The notes beneath the pieces are model-generated. The model saw only the letters and a program-made list of their open reading frames with translations, was not told the origin of the DNA and did no database searches. Positions 49,768 through 62,404 of a DNA stretch of 64,000 nt are shown piece after piece (position 1 is the first letter of the stretch; every line of letters starts with the position of its first letter). The DNA lies in NCBI GenBank assembly GCA_009760855.2, contig WPIO01000005.1, positions 1,096,001 through 1,160,000 on the forward strand, written 5' to 3'. The DNA is from Cristatella mucedo (taxonomy: Eukaryota > Bryozoa > Phylactolaemata > Cristatellidae). A program made the position numbers and the translations under genes.

Positions 49768-52700
49768 ATGGGCAATCATCTATTTGATGAAGCGCACCGG
49801 AAAGCTGTTGGAATGCGCGAGCGCTTAAGCAGCTTCAAGGTACTCGATATGGAAGTCGAAACGGACTGTTATCCCTCCTCCGGGAGCCTCTGCGAATCTG
49901 GTACCGTTCAACTTCAACTTTACAGTTATAGTGAACTGCCCCATTTCCTCCAAGGCAATCCTTTTGTGGAAACAGGTTATCGAGCCTTCCTTTCTTCGTC
50001 ACTGTGCTTGCGGAGGTGAGTGGTGTGCTAGTTTAACGATCAGCCGAGCTGGTCCATGTTTTTGTGCCATCGCATCTGGACTTCTGCAACTCACACTCGC
50101 GGGTCTTGCTGCTGCTCAATAAGGCGCTTGCAGTTAATGCACAAAAAATGCAGCTAGTCTTTTCTCCCTTGCAATTTGCAACTGCCGTTTGCACCACTTC
50201 TCTCCGACTTACACTAGCTTCCCCTCAAGCAGTGTATCGACCTCGAGGTTCTATCACTCCTTTTCTAAGCTACTTCCATCTTTTACTCCTCCATAACTAT
50301 TTGAGATACTTTCTAATTAGGTGTCATATCATATCAGCCGCTCATCTGAATTCAGGTCGTTTATTTGTACCTCTAGTCAACCTCAAACCTTTGGATGCCG
50401 TGCCCTTAAAGTTTTATGCTCACTAAGCTTTATTTACTCATGACGACATCCTCTGTCTTAATGATATTTTTAAAAAATCCGCTTGTTCCCCACAGCATTT
50501 ACTCCGCCCCTGTAAATTGTCTTTTTTTGTTTATGCGTGTAGGCGTCAATGTTTATATTCAAGGAGGCCACGAGTAACCTCATCCTGAAATTCATCTGCC
50601 TGTCAAAGAAGACTACTAGTCCTGTAGACCCAATTCCCCGTCTTGCTCTTGCGCTGCTTATATCTGCTGCTACTATGTATATATAAGATAATAAAAATAT
50701 TTTCTTAGCCTCGGTCGTGGTCCTGCACCTTTCAAAAAGGCTGTTGTTAGGCCACTAATTAAGAAAGCAAAACGAGACCAAGAGAACTTGAGAAACTTCT
50801 GCCCAATCTCCTTTCTATCGTTCCTATACAATTTACTGGAGCGAGTGGTTGCAGACCAGATGAACTCTTACATTAAAACCTCAAACCTAGTTATGGGCAA
50901 ACCAAGTGGGATTCAGAACTTGGAACGGTTAACGCTCAAAATTGGCTCTGAACAGCATACCTCCCGTTGCATCTGCACGAAATCTCAGTAGCCTGTTCCA
51001 AAGTGACCTGATCACTGGATGACCACATCGGCTCCACAGTCAAGTCTTCCTGCATACATCTATGTAACATTGCTTAAATTCGGGCTACAGATTTAGCAAT
51101 TGATACAGATAGCCAATGGTAAGCAAGCTATAAGCGTGCACATGCATCCAAGTGTCACGCCTATACAGGCAGGCAAAGGGACACGCGGTAGCGTGTGAGC
51201 TATACAAAAGCGCATCATTTTTACCCTTGATCGCCACATAAAGGACCTGTAACTCCAGTAAGCCACCGGGACTAAGTGGGTGTTTCGCTGGAGTTTTTCA
51301 TAAAGATCTCAAAGCCCAAAGATGCTTTCGGTACACATACGGTAGCAATCAGACATTATCTCAGCGAATAAAAGGAATTGTGAAGAATGGCTGTGGCTAT
51401 TTTGACATGTTAGTGGTTTATGGGTCAATAGCATTTATTGCGCTGTCATTCCTCCTACGGCCAGTTTATGGCTTAGAGTGATTTATGGGCTAGCAGAGAT
51501 TATGACACTGCCATTGGTTTATGGGCTGTTGTGATTTATTGTAGTGACATGTTAAGTAACGGGCAGCAAAGGCCCAGGGAGTTATGTCGAGGACGCCAAG
51601 CAGGACAGTGGTGTAATGGCCCGCTCTGGCATCTGCTTGAGTAAACGTCTTTGAGCTTCTGCTTCGGTGTTCTGAGCGGTGCCGTACTTGCTGTTAGGAA
51701 AAATGTAAAACTAATAGCTATTTCGGCAGAAGTGGCACACGCCAGGAGATGATGCTGGAATACTACCACGTCGGGGACGACTTCGCAAGCTGGCTGCTTG
51801 ACTCGGAGAGGAGGCTTGATGAAAGAGGTGTCGGTCCAGCTTTGTGGCACATGTACATATTTGTGTTCCTGGCAGGCGGTGCATTAATGCTCGCTGCTAC
51901 CCTTCCTGACTCGATGCAAGAGAACTACGCCCAGCTGCGTGCAACACTTGTGAAGGTGTTTGCAAGCCCTGACGGGTGTGGAGAGGCTTCGGCCGACGGA
52001 CTTGCAGAGTGCCAGGAAAGCGGAGGCGATAGCGCTGAAGCCGCTGGAGGTGGAGGCCGGTAAAGCGCGGCTGCTGTGCTCGGATATGATAAACGCTGGT
52101 CGGACTGAGAAGTCCGACAGGAGCGACTGGAAGCGGCAGCAGAAATCGCCACCGGTGTGCCGGGCGACGAAGGCAGAGACGGATCAAAGAGGCCACCCAA
52201 AGTCCGGGCATACGGTGGTGGTAGCACAACAGCATCACTAATTAGAACAGCGAATTCTAGCTGCAAGCTTATGGTGTCTTATGAGTATGATTTCGGATTG
52301 TCGCATCTTAGTTCAAGGAAATTGGCCGACATCCATGATCGAATGTCTTAAAGGTTAGCATTCAGCTTTTTTGGTTGTCGCAGTAAATTCCGATGGTCGA
52401 CATAAGCATTTTTGGCTCTGTGCACCAAGTGATTTGACAATGTTTTTGTAAAAGTTGGACTTGACCTTAGCTGTGATGGTTTTGTACGACCTACTATAGA
52501 CCTCATGTACCGGTCAATGAACAGCTATGATCTTTTATCAAGTTTTCTCAAGCTTGCGCTTAGTGGTCCAAGCTTGATTAAAGTCTGCATGAAACCATCA
52601 GTCATCTGAGCGAGGGCGTAACATGTATTAGTCAGCAAACTTATCCCTAACATCGGCTAGTGTCATGCTGCAGCATTCTACCGGTTGGACCATGTCAGAC

Positions 52701-55700
52701 TTTGAACTGGGCAACTGGGACAAGGAACATATTTTCATGCAACCATCATTGGTATCAAGGGTCGATTCATAGAGAATTTCTGATACAGAAGGGGACGCAA
52801 ACTACATTGTGGCCAAATGTGCTGAATTCGGTAATACTACGAGTTGATAGCATGCAATCGTGTAAGAATATTTGATCATAGTTTCTCCTTTGTTGTGTTG
52901 GAAGGGGAAATGAATCAGCTAATATACGAAATTTGGTAGATAAGATATCAGTTGGGTCATCGAAATGGATGCTAAAATCAACCAGTACACACAAGTTCAT
53001 CAGCAGGAGAGCAGGCTTTAAAATCAATGTACGATTGCAATGCAGGCGATGCACACGAGGGCAAGGTCATAGCATGAGCGCAGTACCGCCGAGCTTCATG
53101 CCCTGCAGTATTGGAAGAGTAAAGGAAGATGGGAGCTGATCTTGAGAGTTAAATCATTAAGCTCAGACAATGCCTACTACCGCGTCGTAGCCCCCTGGCG
53201 AGGTGCTCGTAGTTCACCACCCAGGTCTGGGGCTCGAGTCTTGCAGCAAGCACGGCATCTTCGTGTGCCAGTTGCAAGCAGGATTAAAGCTGCTGCTAAG
53301 ACTCTTATGGTGCTATAGCAGTGATGCTACTGACTCAGTGGACCTCTGCCCCTTTTTTGTGTACATGCTCTCTCAGTCAGATGACTTGTGGGCATTGTGA
53401 CTGCTTTTGCATGCCATTAGTCGTGGCTGCAGCTGTGGGTTGTGGGAGCACATTGACTCACCGGGTGAATTAATTACAGTGCTGCTACTGGGATCGTGGA
53501 GACCGTATCTTCAGTTTATATATTCCCAAAGCCCGGAAGTCACTCCCAATTACTGTCACGACATCTCCTGATTTGTTGACATTTAAAAAGAAGTTAAAAA
53601 CTCACCAGGTCCCCACAGTATTTGTCCGCAAGGATTGTCCTTGGTGTGCTTATGCATGCTGACACTGAGCATGTTCTAGCTAAGCTATTGAGTGCTTCCT
53701 TTGAAGCATATGCAAAGTGCGTAGAAAGAGATTTATTTCTCTTAGGGTGCTCTACATATCCAACCGTTATCATTATTGTTATTATGCAGCCGTTAGTAAC
53801 AAGGAAACAGGTGGCATGGAAGTGGACACTGTTTTGGTTGTTTTGTGCTGGCGCTTGGATGAGTCAACAGTGGAGCAGTCAACAGTGATAAGGATATTTT
53901 GCACAAATCGCCGAGTGACAAAACCAAAGCTTCTTCCGGCCTCTAAGTCACTTTATTGTGCACCGTTCCCCCGAACAGCTTAAAGGATTGCATTGGTGCA
54001 CAGCCGATAAGCTTGCACTCATAGAGTGGTCAAAGTATCTGTGGCCATGTCGCAGATAATGGAATTAGAACTGAAGACGACCCTCCTAGGAGCTGCCTAC
54101 CATTGGAAATATCGCCTCTTTATACCTAGGCTCAAACCATCAAGTGAGATGCTTCGCTTGTGTGCAGCCAGGTATTAGGATGCGTGCCGTGCACATGATC
54201 ACTCTATAAGCTGCGGATGGAAATTCGACTTGTGTGCTTGTCGGGTTGTGCGCAGGCACCCTCGCTGTGCCGATCAGCCGTTGTGGCTGCTGCTGGCAGC
54301 ACAGTGGGTCGCCAGCAGTTTGTGCTGCTGCTGCTGCTGCCGCCCCAATGCTAGCACGCATTCGTTACCGATGCTCCTACGAGGCTGGGCGTGCCCATAC
54401 GTGCACAAGCTTGTCCGGAACAAGTGGTCTGTCTCTTTGCCCAGCATTTTCGTCTGGACCAACGAAACGGTCAACATTTGGTCGCATCTGCTCGGCTTCG
54501 GGCTATTCTTCATCTTGACTCTCCACGACAACATCGTGATGGCAAACAAGGAAGGAGTGCATTTTTCCGACCACGTCATGATCACGGGCGGACTCGTTTG
54601 CTACCAGGTGTGATGGTAAAATCGAGTGAAGTCGAGCAGAAGGGGTGAAGTGACAGACGAGCGTTGCTGCTCGTGAGGCGAGGCGGCGCTTTGCAATTGC
54701 CCGGCAATCGCTTTGTTGCGACTACTACGCTCCTCGGCTCTCCTCATTGTATCACTGTCTTCATTTTTCCTTGCAGTTCTGCATGCTCTGCTCGGCTGGC
54801 TTTCATCTGTTTCACTGTCACTCGGACGCGGCTTGCCGGCGCTGGCTTGGCCTCGACCTTGCCGGAATATCGATCGGGCTCATCGGCTGCTACCTGCCTG
54901 GCGTTCATTTGGCATTCTACTGCGAATATGTATGTATCAGCCTGAGCCCTTTGTGGTACGCGCTGTGGCACTCTGCGCTCTCTGGCCGAGTGTCTGGCCC
55001 AGCATTCTGTGGCCAGCAAGTGGTGTCGCGTGCACTGCTGCATGGTCTCGTGTGCTGCTGCTGCCTGGTCTCGTGAAGCTTCAACCCTTCGCCCTCACCC
55101 GGCGTCGTTTCGCTTCGAAGCAGAGCTGATGTACAGAACGTGGAAAGAGCATCAGCGGCAGCAGCGGCCTTGCGCTCCATCGTAGCTCTGGAGAGACGTC
55201 TACCTCTTTGCCGTGTCGGTGCTGGCAGCAGCCACTCTTGTCTGTCAGCTGCACCCACGATTCCTCAGTCCTGCATGGACGCACCGGCGGACGGCCCTGT
55301 ACTCGTGCCTTGCCGCCTACGGCGTCTTGCCCACCTTGCACTGGGTGAGCCTCAGTGGAGGCAGCGGCAGCGAGGTGGTGCAGGTGAGCGCACAGTCAGC
55401 TCAGTCAGCGGCGATGTGTCGATGCTGTGCGTCTTTGGTTATGGGTGGGGGTGGGTGGGGGGGGGGGCTTCCTGCCGTGAGCCGTTTGGTGTTTCTAGAT
55501 GGTGAAAGTCCTTTGCTAGCTAGCTAGCTCCGACTGTTATCTCCTCGTGAGAGTCATCTTTCACAGCTCTTTGTCTGTGTATGCAGGAGAGGGTTAGCAT
55601 TCGAAAAGATGCACATCAGTGGAGAGTCTCGTGCCTGCTGCTACCAGCCAAGTGCGTTCCGAATATTTTTATCATGTATATAGAATATTATTTATTATTT

Positions 55701-57113
55701 ATATTATGTATATATTCCAATATTATTGCGATTATTTACCTACTAGGGCAGGGAAATGCTTGGATACAAGTGAAGCTCGACTGATGCACCAGCCTCATGT
55801 ATATAGCAGCAGTAGAGCCTCTGCAGGTGGCAACAGGCTGTAGAGTGCTACAGCACCCAAACCCTGGGTCGCGAAGTGCAAGCAACTTGCCCCTGTGGTA
55901 AGACGTAGATACAAAAAAGTACCTGCCGAAGGTCTCAAACCCTCGATCTGGGCCGAAAAGTGCTAACATCTTTTACTTTTACTAAGACCCATAACAGCAT
56001 TAATGATTAGTCTTTTGTCCAGCACCCTAAGTGAACTAGATCTCCATCTCCACGTGGGGGGGGGCAACTCGCTGCAAGGGAAGCAATAACCAAGACAAGG
56101 AAGCTAGCCTGCTTAGAGACAAGCATGCAAAAGCACGCAAGAAGAGTTTCAGTGGCATTGCCTGGCGAGTCGTTTTTCACAAGATGATTGTCATACCATG
56201 ATGATGGGGTGCCATTTGTACTTGGTACCATTTTCCTGTGTGTTGGTGGTGGTTGTGGCTGGTTTTAACAGATGAGAATATAAGTGGATACGATGCATTT
56301 GAAGTGAACCTCCGTGATGCTTTTAGAGGAGTTGTGGAAGATTACTGCTCAAGTCCTACTTAAATGGACTAAAAGAATGTTTTTAAGGTTTATTGCATTT
56401 CAATGAAGTCTCCGAATTGGAAAGCATTCAGGGTAAGCATCGTTAGTCAAGTGTTAACTTGTTCGAAGGATGATAAGCTCTCTTGGGGGAGGAGGCATTG
56501 CTGCCCCTTGTCTGTGGGCAGTCTGTCCTCCGAATGGTTATGCGTCTATTCTCGCAGTGCCGAATTGCTACAAAGTATGCAACTTGCATATGTTTGAACA
56601 ACTGTCAAATTTACCCATTTACCCTACGGTTGCTGGACACTTTCGGGAAGCCAACGCCTGCCTAGTGCAGTCAGATAGGAAATGCCATAACAATTTTAGC
56701 ATGCCGTAGAATACTGGAATCAGGCTTCAGAATTGGATAAGCTGGTGGCAGGCTGTTCTGACACAATCAGGCACCTCGTCTTGAATGATATCTACTTTTA
56801 CTGGACCGAACAATAAGAAAGGTCTCTCAGGGCACATTATTGCAAGAACACGTGCCGATATTCATTCAGCGAGCTGTTCACATCCAGCAGTTCAAAGCTT
56901 CACTTTGCGAGTGTCTTGCTGCAGTGGCTTTCCCGACGTCTCTGTTTTGCTTGCTGAAGAACACGATCTGATCGTGTTCTTCAGCAAGCAAAACAGAGAC
57001 GTCGGGAAATCGCCCCAGATTCTGGCAACTGATATCGCCCCAGAGTCTGGCAACTGGCATCAGCTAGCCAGCAGCTCGGGAGCACGTGCTGCAGTGGTTG
57101 CTTGCAGGCAAGC

Positions 57114-57151
<38 letters not shown>

Positions 57152-57172
57152 GCACACACACGCACACTCGTG

Positions 57173-57204
<32 letters not shown>

Positions 57205-60200
57205 CACACACGTGCTACGCCCACAGGCTACTGGCGAGGCGTTGCATGTCGTATTCTGTTTAATTGTAGCTGTTTGTTCCAAAGGTGACAGCGATGTATA
57301 TACTCGGCAGTGCTGCATTTGCATTCTACATCCTCAAGTGTCCCGAAAGATGCCGTCCAGGTACAAGCTCTGCATGCACTTGCTCTATACTTTACTTTAT
57401 ACTTTTTTCTATACTTTTTCTAATAGTTTTAGCCACGGGGTAATGTGCTTCCACTTTGCAACCTGGTCCTGAGTCCTTCAGCAGGCTATTTGTTATTGCC
57501 CGGTGTGTAGCCGATTCCACGGTCTCATTTATGTAGAGGTAGCGGTCAGACGAGCTGTATAGAGGATATTGCTCACACTCGCAGATTGTAATAAAGCATT
57601 GCCTGCTTCAGGATTTGAACCCATGACGACCCAGTTCAAGATGCGTTGAGCACCTTACCCTGAAAATCGTTTCTGGCTGTCAATCACCAGTCCCAAGATG
57701 TGCTTGACAATGAGGGCCTTGCTCTAATTGAGGCTTTTTTGCCGGTAGCACTTCATTCGTTAATCACGTGCTCGACTTTGGTTGCAATAATCATGGGCAG
57801 AGGCAAGAACTCATTCTTTGCGGCTGAACCTTTTGATGGGATCTTAGCCCCCCCCCTCTGCGGAGAGCTCAAGCTAGGGCTAGCCTTAGCGCAACCTAGG
57901 TCCTAGGGTTTGCTCCCCACACACACACACACACACTTTTAACCAGTGACAAGAAGCAACACTTGGCGTGTGCCACTGGGCTTAGCGCGGTTGCAGCCTG
58001 TGAGCTCCTTGCTGTATGCACTTATGGCTGTAAGCCCTGTGTCTCCTTCCCACACCGAGGCAAGTAAAGGACACCTGGTTGCAGGTGTCCTTTGCTTTGT
58101 TGTTACACCATGCCGGCTGGCATTTCTCAGGTACTGTCAGTAGCGGCACTACACCTGTGCCACTACACTCAGTCTCAGATGCCTCTCATACCACACTTCC
58201 TTGAGTATCAGCCCAGGGGCGAACTACTTGCACTTCTCGACCCAGGTCGTCGGTTCGAGTCGTGTGGCAGGCAGAGGTTTACATGCGCGGCAAGCAGCGG
58301 AGATAGCCTGCCGCTAAGGACGATCTAGTGCAGTATTTAAATGTTTAATCAACCGACTTTTGCTTCTCTTGCTGCTTCGCCTGCTGCATTAGAGGTGGCT
58401 ACAGTACGTGAACCCAGTTGTCAGGCAGTGAGTGTCCTGCACTGCTCTCGAATTTTCTGACAAGCACAAAGCTGCAGCGATCGGCTCGCTGCTCGTAATT
58501 CTGTTGCTCCCAGTGCACTGAGTGCATTGTGCATCCAGTGTGCAACATTCTGTTGCTCCCAGAGCCTCATTTTTCTGTGATGCTGCAGGTGCAGGCATTC
58601 ACAGTTTAGCTTTCATCTTATGTGTGCCAGTCAATGCTCTGCCGATTTGGATTAAGCAGTATCGGGCATATGCTGCCAGTCTTGCTAACGCTTGCAGTCT
58701 CTGCAACAGAGTAGCTACGTACCGGCTTTTGGGGCATGACAAGGTCGTTGGTATGTCTGATATTTTTTTGTGATTTAATGTAGCACGTAATGACATTTCA
58801 TAGCCGCTGGTGTAAGGATTCACCTGGAAGAAATACTCCGAGCATGAATCGACAGCTTTCTCAACTTTCTGCATATAAGCAGTAGTATCAAGACAGGAAT
58901 CTCTGAGCATAACATCATTGTGCAACATTTTTGTGATTTTAATCAGACTGATCTAGTCAAAATTTAAAGCCATTTCCATATAAAAGAAATTAAGTTTGCT
59001 TAGAGTGCTATACAAATGTCGTGTTATGATTATAAGTTGATCCGACGTCCGGTTGCTTCGACCACGACGGTTGACTCGTGCTAGTGTTAGTAGGTTCGTC
59101 TTGGTGCAAAATAGCCAAGTTTGGTTAAGGTACGTTCACGTGTGCGCAATACTACCGGCAGAAGTCACTGTTTTGATGCAATTGCTGCTACACTGACTCT
59201 AAAAACGACGATTTATGCTTGGGACATTTCTTCCGAGTGGGTATTCCCTCACCTCTCTATTTCTCTCTCAGCTGTCCCTTCGAAAGTGCTTCTCTTCTCG
59301 TCGAAGGTGCTCATTCTCCTCCATGTGCATGACAGCGCTTTGGCAAGGTAAGATGCATGCATGCAGTGCCACACGCCACATGTCTTAATTCTCAGTAAGC
59401 TCTACCTGGATGCCACCATTGGCAAGAAACTCGACCAGCAATTAACCGCCTTAACCTTTCGATGATGCAATAGCCGAGATGCCTTTGCAGCATAGAACTA
59501 GTGATATTCAAGTGCCCTGGTCTCATAGAAACAGAGCAGGCCGGATAGAGAATGTTTCACCAGGATATCACTTGCTAGAGCATTGGATATGTAACAACAG
59601 AAAGTGGATGACAGCGTGATATGACAATGGCACAATTGGGCCGAATGTTGGCGTTAGCAATGCGAATTCTCTTCGTGGTATTTTAGACTAGTAATTTTGA
59701 AATCTGCATCGTTGGTAATCCCAATACCTTTCGTTGGCCTTGACTTGTCAGAACCAATGCTAGGGGCTGCCTTCTTCATCGACTCGAATGCGTTAGTTCG
59801 CGTTTAAAAGCTGAAACGGCAGCGCTACCTGTGACTGGTATGACGTCTCATCGAAAGGTACCTTAGCATGGACATGACCAGCCGGCCACATCCTGATCTT
59901 GGTAGCACACGGCAGGGTACTTGACTCCCCCCCCCCATACATTTGCAGACTCGCAGCATTAAAATCCTCTGGTACTACTGCCCAATAAAGGACTGTCCAA
60001 GCTTTGCATGCACATGACGGCGGTCCATGTGAACGCCATCGAATCCATCAGCGCTGCAGGCTCACGAGCAAGTCGTTGCTGCAGGCTCACGAGCAAGTCG
60101 TTGCGTATTGTAGGGCGCTTTGATTACGTCGGATCGAGTCACCAATGTTGGCACATCATAGTCGTCATTGCATTCTTCTACTGGCGAACGGCTGGCCAAG

Positions 60201-60241
60201 ACATACTGGAGTATCGTCTCAATGTGCCTTGTCGGTTCTAA
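49768..60241 (+). CDS. PAQR3: PAQR3-like progestin/adipoQ receptor family protein, complete
   Basis: Six coding exons: 49768-50015, 54445-54607, 54777-54929, 55186-55383, 57270-57360, 60114-60241 (TAA); in phase, 981 bp, 326 aa (human PAQR3 is 311). PAQR3 is a seven-helix Golgi protein that tethers Raf kinases and damps ERK signalling. PAQR signature residues are present: TNETVNIWSHLLGF (motif A), SAGFHLFHCHS...LDLAGIS (Ser/His/Asp motif B) and YVGSSHQCWHI (motif C). The N-terminus has the Raf-binding-type block QLYSYSELPHFLQGNPFVE and GYRAFL. GYGVLPTLHWVSLSGG-like text (AYGVLPTLHW) and KCPERCRPG also match PAQR3 specifically. The start is uncertain: the frame is open upstream to 49609, and Met at 49768 has the best length. 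AATAAA at 60658. Confidence 0.95.
50040..51090 (+). mobile_element. LINE fragments in PAQR3 intron 1
   Basis: Two pieces: a C-terminal/3' part at 50060-50540 (FAPLLSDLH-like block) and an RT-start part at 50700-51060 (FKKAVVRPLIKKAKRDQE and SFLYNLLERVVADQMNSY). They are out of natural order, so at least two insertions or a rearrangement. Confidence 0.65.
51745..52245 (+). mobile_element. Gag-like retrotransposon fragment
   Basis: Plus frames give GDDFASWLLDSERRLDERG, then LAATLPDSMQENYAQLRAT and, after a frame change near 51960-52060, a long charged segment (RKAEAIALKPLEVEAGKARL). Layout and wording resemble an LTR-retrotransposon gag capsid region. No protease, RT or LTR next to it. PAQR3 intron 1. 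Confidence 0.45.
52260..53130 (-). mobile_element. LINE endonuclease-region remnant
   Basis: The minus frame at 52767-53054 reads VDFSIHFDDPTDI...KFRILADSF, recalling the DFNIHVDDPTDP...FLDLLDSF block near the end of LINE APE endonucleases. It shares an ACAATCGTGTGAGAATATTT-like motif with 16047. PAQR3 intron 1. Confidence 0.6.
53190..53390 (+). mobile_element. tRNA-derived SINE copy (diverged)
   Basis: TAGCCCCCTGG resembles an A box, and GCTCGAGTC (about 53232) a B box in GGGGCTCGAGTCTTGCAGC; a body with GATTAAAGCTGCTGCTAAGACTC follows. More diverged than the copies in SHMT. Confidence 0.5.
53520..53800 (+). mobile_element. LINE 3' end fragment
   Basis: CACGACATCTCCTGATTTG and ACATTTAAAAAGAAGTTAAA, the GTGCTTATGCATGCTGACAC 3' UTR, and a tail ending ATTATTGTTATTATG: the family 3' end in forward orientation. 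Confidence 0.75.
55835..55995 (-). mobile_element. tRNA-derived SINE copy (diverged)
   Basis: The reverse complement has GGGTTTGAGACCTTCGGC (B-box-like, one mismatch) and a tRNA-like upstream run. PAQR3 intron 4. Confidence 0.4.
56929..57009. repeat. 81-bp near-perfect palindrome, 40-bp arms, 1-bp spacer
   Basis: Arm 56929-56968 (starts TTTCCCGACGTCTCTG) and arm 56970-57009 (ends CAGAGACGTCGGGAAA) are exact reverse complements around a single T at 56969. The same peptide is therefore seen on both strands. It lies in PAQR3 intron 4, about 110 bp before a CA microsatellite and 260 bp before the next exon. Confidence 0.95.
57116..57212. repeat. (CA)n microsatellite
   Basis: CA dinucleotides with ACGC variants, ending 58 bp before the PAQR3 acceptor at 57269. 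Confidence 0.95.
57555..57680 (-). mobile_element. tRNA-derived SINE copy
   Basis: The reverse complement has GTTCAAATC (from 57612-57620), a good B box, in ATGGGTTCAAATCCTGAAGC, followed by GCAATGCTTTATTAC like the body of the other copies. PAQR3 intron 5. Confidence 0.6.
58205..58345 (+). mobile_element. tRNA-derived SINE copy
   Basis: The B box GTTCGAGTC (58253-58261) lies in GTCGTCGGTTCGAGTCGTGT, with a GGCAAGCAGCGG... body and a TTTAAATGTTTAATCAACC end like GTTTAATCTGC of the 41975 copy. PAQR3 intron 5. Confidence 0.55.
58925..59040 (+). mobile_element. LINE 3' tail, diverged
   Basis: TTAAGTTTGCTTAGAGTGCT and ATACAAATGTCGTGTTATGA resemble the forward family tail. PAQR3 intron 5. Confidence 0.45.
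60054..60104. repeat. Tandem duplication, 2 x 25 bp, beside a splice acceptor
   Basis: CTGCAGGCTCACGAGCAAGT recurs with a 25-bp period; the second copy ends about 10 bp before the acceptor of the last PAQR3 exon (60113). Confidence 0.9.
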
Positions 60242-60657
60242 TTACTCCTTACAATAAGGAGCAGGTGCTCAAGTCACATTCTGTCGTGGTGCTAGCATCA
60301 GCTGCACCACGTGTCCTTACCCCGAGCACCCTGCCATGCTGTGTGCCTGCTACTGTCCCCATATTGGCAGTGGCTACATGTTTGTTGTTCACCAGGGGTG
60401 TGAAACCTTGAATCGATTACACATCTTGTTTTCTCCCATCTCTCCATGATTCCAAGAGACAAACCAGTTTACATTTTCTACGCGAACGGTATTGCTGCCA
60501 ATTTTATTATTGAGTCATCATAAGCACCGCATTGTTGATTCCTTTGTTACATTGCACCGTTCTTTGTCTGCATTAGTGGTTTTGCTGGTCGCATGATTAG
60601 CATGAAGACTATTTCTTAGGTTTTCACTGACTTTCTTACCTCCTGTTGTTGTTTAGT

Positions 60658-60663
60658 AATAAA
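60658..60663 (+). terminator. PAQR3 polyadenylation signal
   Basis: AATAAA about 417 bp after the PAQR3 stop codon. Confidence 0.55.
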
Positions 60664-62404
60664 ATGGCTGCTCCATACATGCGATAGCACTGACGGTAAT
60701 TTCTTCGGTGCTCGATGGAGCTCCTGTGCTCGCTTTGTCCATGTCCTGTCCTCCATGTCCTGTCCGGGCATCCTCACTGCTGCGTCTGTCATGTGGCAGC
60801 TGACCCACTTATGTTTAGACTATCTACATGTGGCATATCTTGAGGTAGCGCATTGGAGTAATTGTGGTACGCCTCATCGGTGAGTTTTTGAGCACTCGAC
60901 CTTTCAAACCGGCTGTATCAAATAAGCCAAGTCAGAACCTCATATCAAATAAGTTCCTTGCCGCCAGCCATGCTTACCAAGTCAGCAACAGGGCACCGAG
61001 TCGCCACCATCGTCCGGCCTTTCTGACGAATCCCGTCCTTCGGGCACGATCACTCTATGGTCAGTGTTCGACTCCCCAGTCGTAACAACTTCCTTCGCCG
61101 AGCAATTCGACAGCAGGCGAAGCCATCGTCCTTCGATGGGAGTCACGTGACCTCGAGCCCTCTGCGGGGTTAAGGGCCAAACCACTGCCGACCTGCTCTG
61201 ACGTCCAACGGTCGACGCCGTCACAGCCCAAGCAGCCGCTCTCCTTACGGCCTGGGATTAGGCTGCTAGCTGCTCACAGGGGTCGCTGCGTCGCGCGAGC
61301 GACAGCTGACGGGAGCACACAGGCGGAAACAAGTCGGATGCGGCAGCGGCTGTGGCCAGAAGCGCAAGACTCGCTCGAAAGCATTCGAAAGCTTGCATTG
61401 AAAAGCAGCAGACGACTGCCTGGCACGTCAGGCGATTTTCGCAGCACGAGCCAGAATGACCCCGTCGAATCCCACTAACATGCACTCGCAGGAAGAAGGC
61501 TGAGGCCAGCAGCAGTGGCAGCAGCTGCGCGTTCGCTACGGGCTGCGCAGCTGCAGTCGCTGACAGAGGACGAGCTGCGCCGTAGGAGGCAGCTGCTGCC
61601 TTTGCAACGACCAGGCATGCTGCTGCCGCCGCCTCTGCAAATGGCGCCTAGCCGCCGGTCAGGCCTCGCCGTCGACAATAAAACGAGGGAATGAATCGCT
61701 CGAGCACTTGACGCAGCACGTGTTGCACATGGGCTCCGTACAGCAGCAGCAGCCTGGTGGCACTCGAGCGAGTGGCGACCACCATCGAGCTGGCAAACAC
61801 CAGACTTAAGATCAGCAGTCAATCAGTTAGTGGCAGCTGCTGCTGCCAGGGGCAACAAACAAACAAGCAAGCAGCAAACACTCGAACGAGCCGAAAGGGA
61901 TCCTCGGTGATAGCAGCAGTCCAAGACCAGCAACGAAGAGACGAACAAAGGGCAAAATCCACGCTCGATCGGTTTGCATTGCGGGTACAATGCACAGCAA
62001 GCAAGCTAGCGGCAGCACTAAGTCGTCAGAATGACGTCTCAGCATGTTCCTTATGAGAATGAGCAGAAGGTCGGCAAAGAATCTCAATGCGTCCACCGAG
62101 CGATTGCCTGCACTGTTTATGCCCATTTATAAACGGTGCCTGAAGAGTGTGCAATGGCCGGCAGCCCCGAATTAGCTTGCTGGTAAGTAGGCATGCCCGA
62201 CGTCGGCCGCTCTCTGCCGGCAGCACACGAAAAGCCTCCTTAATCAATACAGCATCGCATCGCCGATTTGAGGATTTCTTCTGCAGGTCGACCGGACAGA
62301 ATGCGAGTGTTAAGTCGTGCCAGGCGGCCTATCGTCAGAGCGAGCGTTCGTGGGCCCTCATTTTATGCAGCTTCGCTTTGCGCCGTTGAGCAGACGACGA
62401 TGCT
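60664..62404. other. GC-rich convergent region, unresolved
   Basis: CpG- and CAG-rich sequence with several overlapping open frames on both strands (for example plus 60,980-61,140 with PPSSGLSDESRPSG, plus 61,170-61,480, plus 61,490-61,690). None has a recognisable domain or a consistent exon chain. It could be long 3' UTR of the minus-strand gene, or hold an extra gene. Confidence 0.3.

Noticed and set aside
54230-54613. PAQR3 exon beginning at 54230 with a Cys-rich leader
   Set aside because: The leader is intron. The acceptor at 54444 joins exon 1 in phase and matches PAQR3, with no Cys-rich insert in the family.
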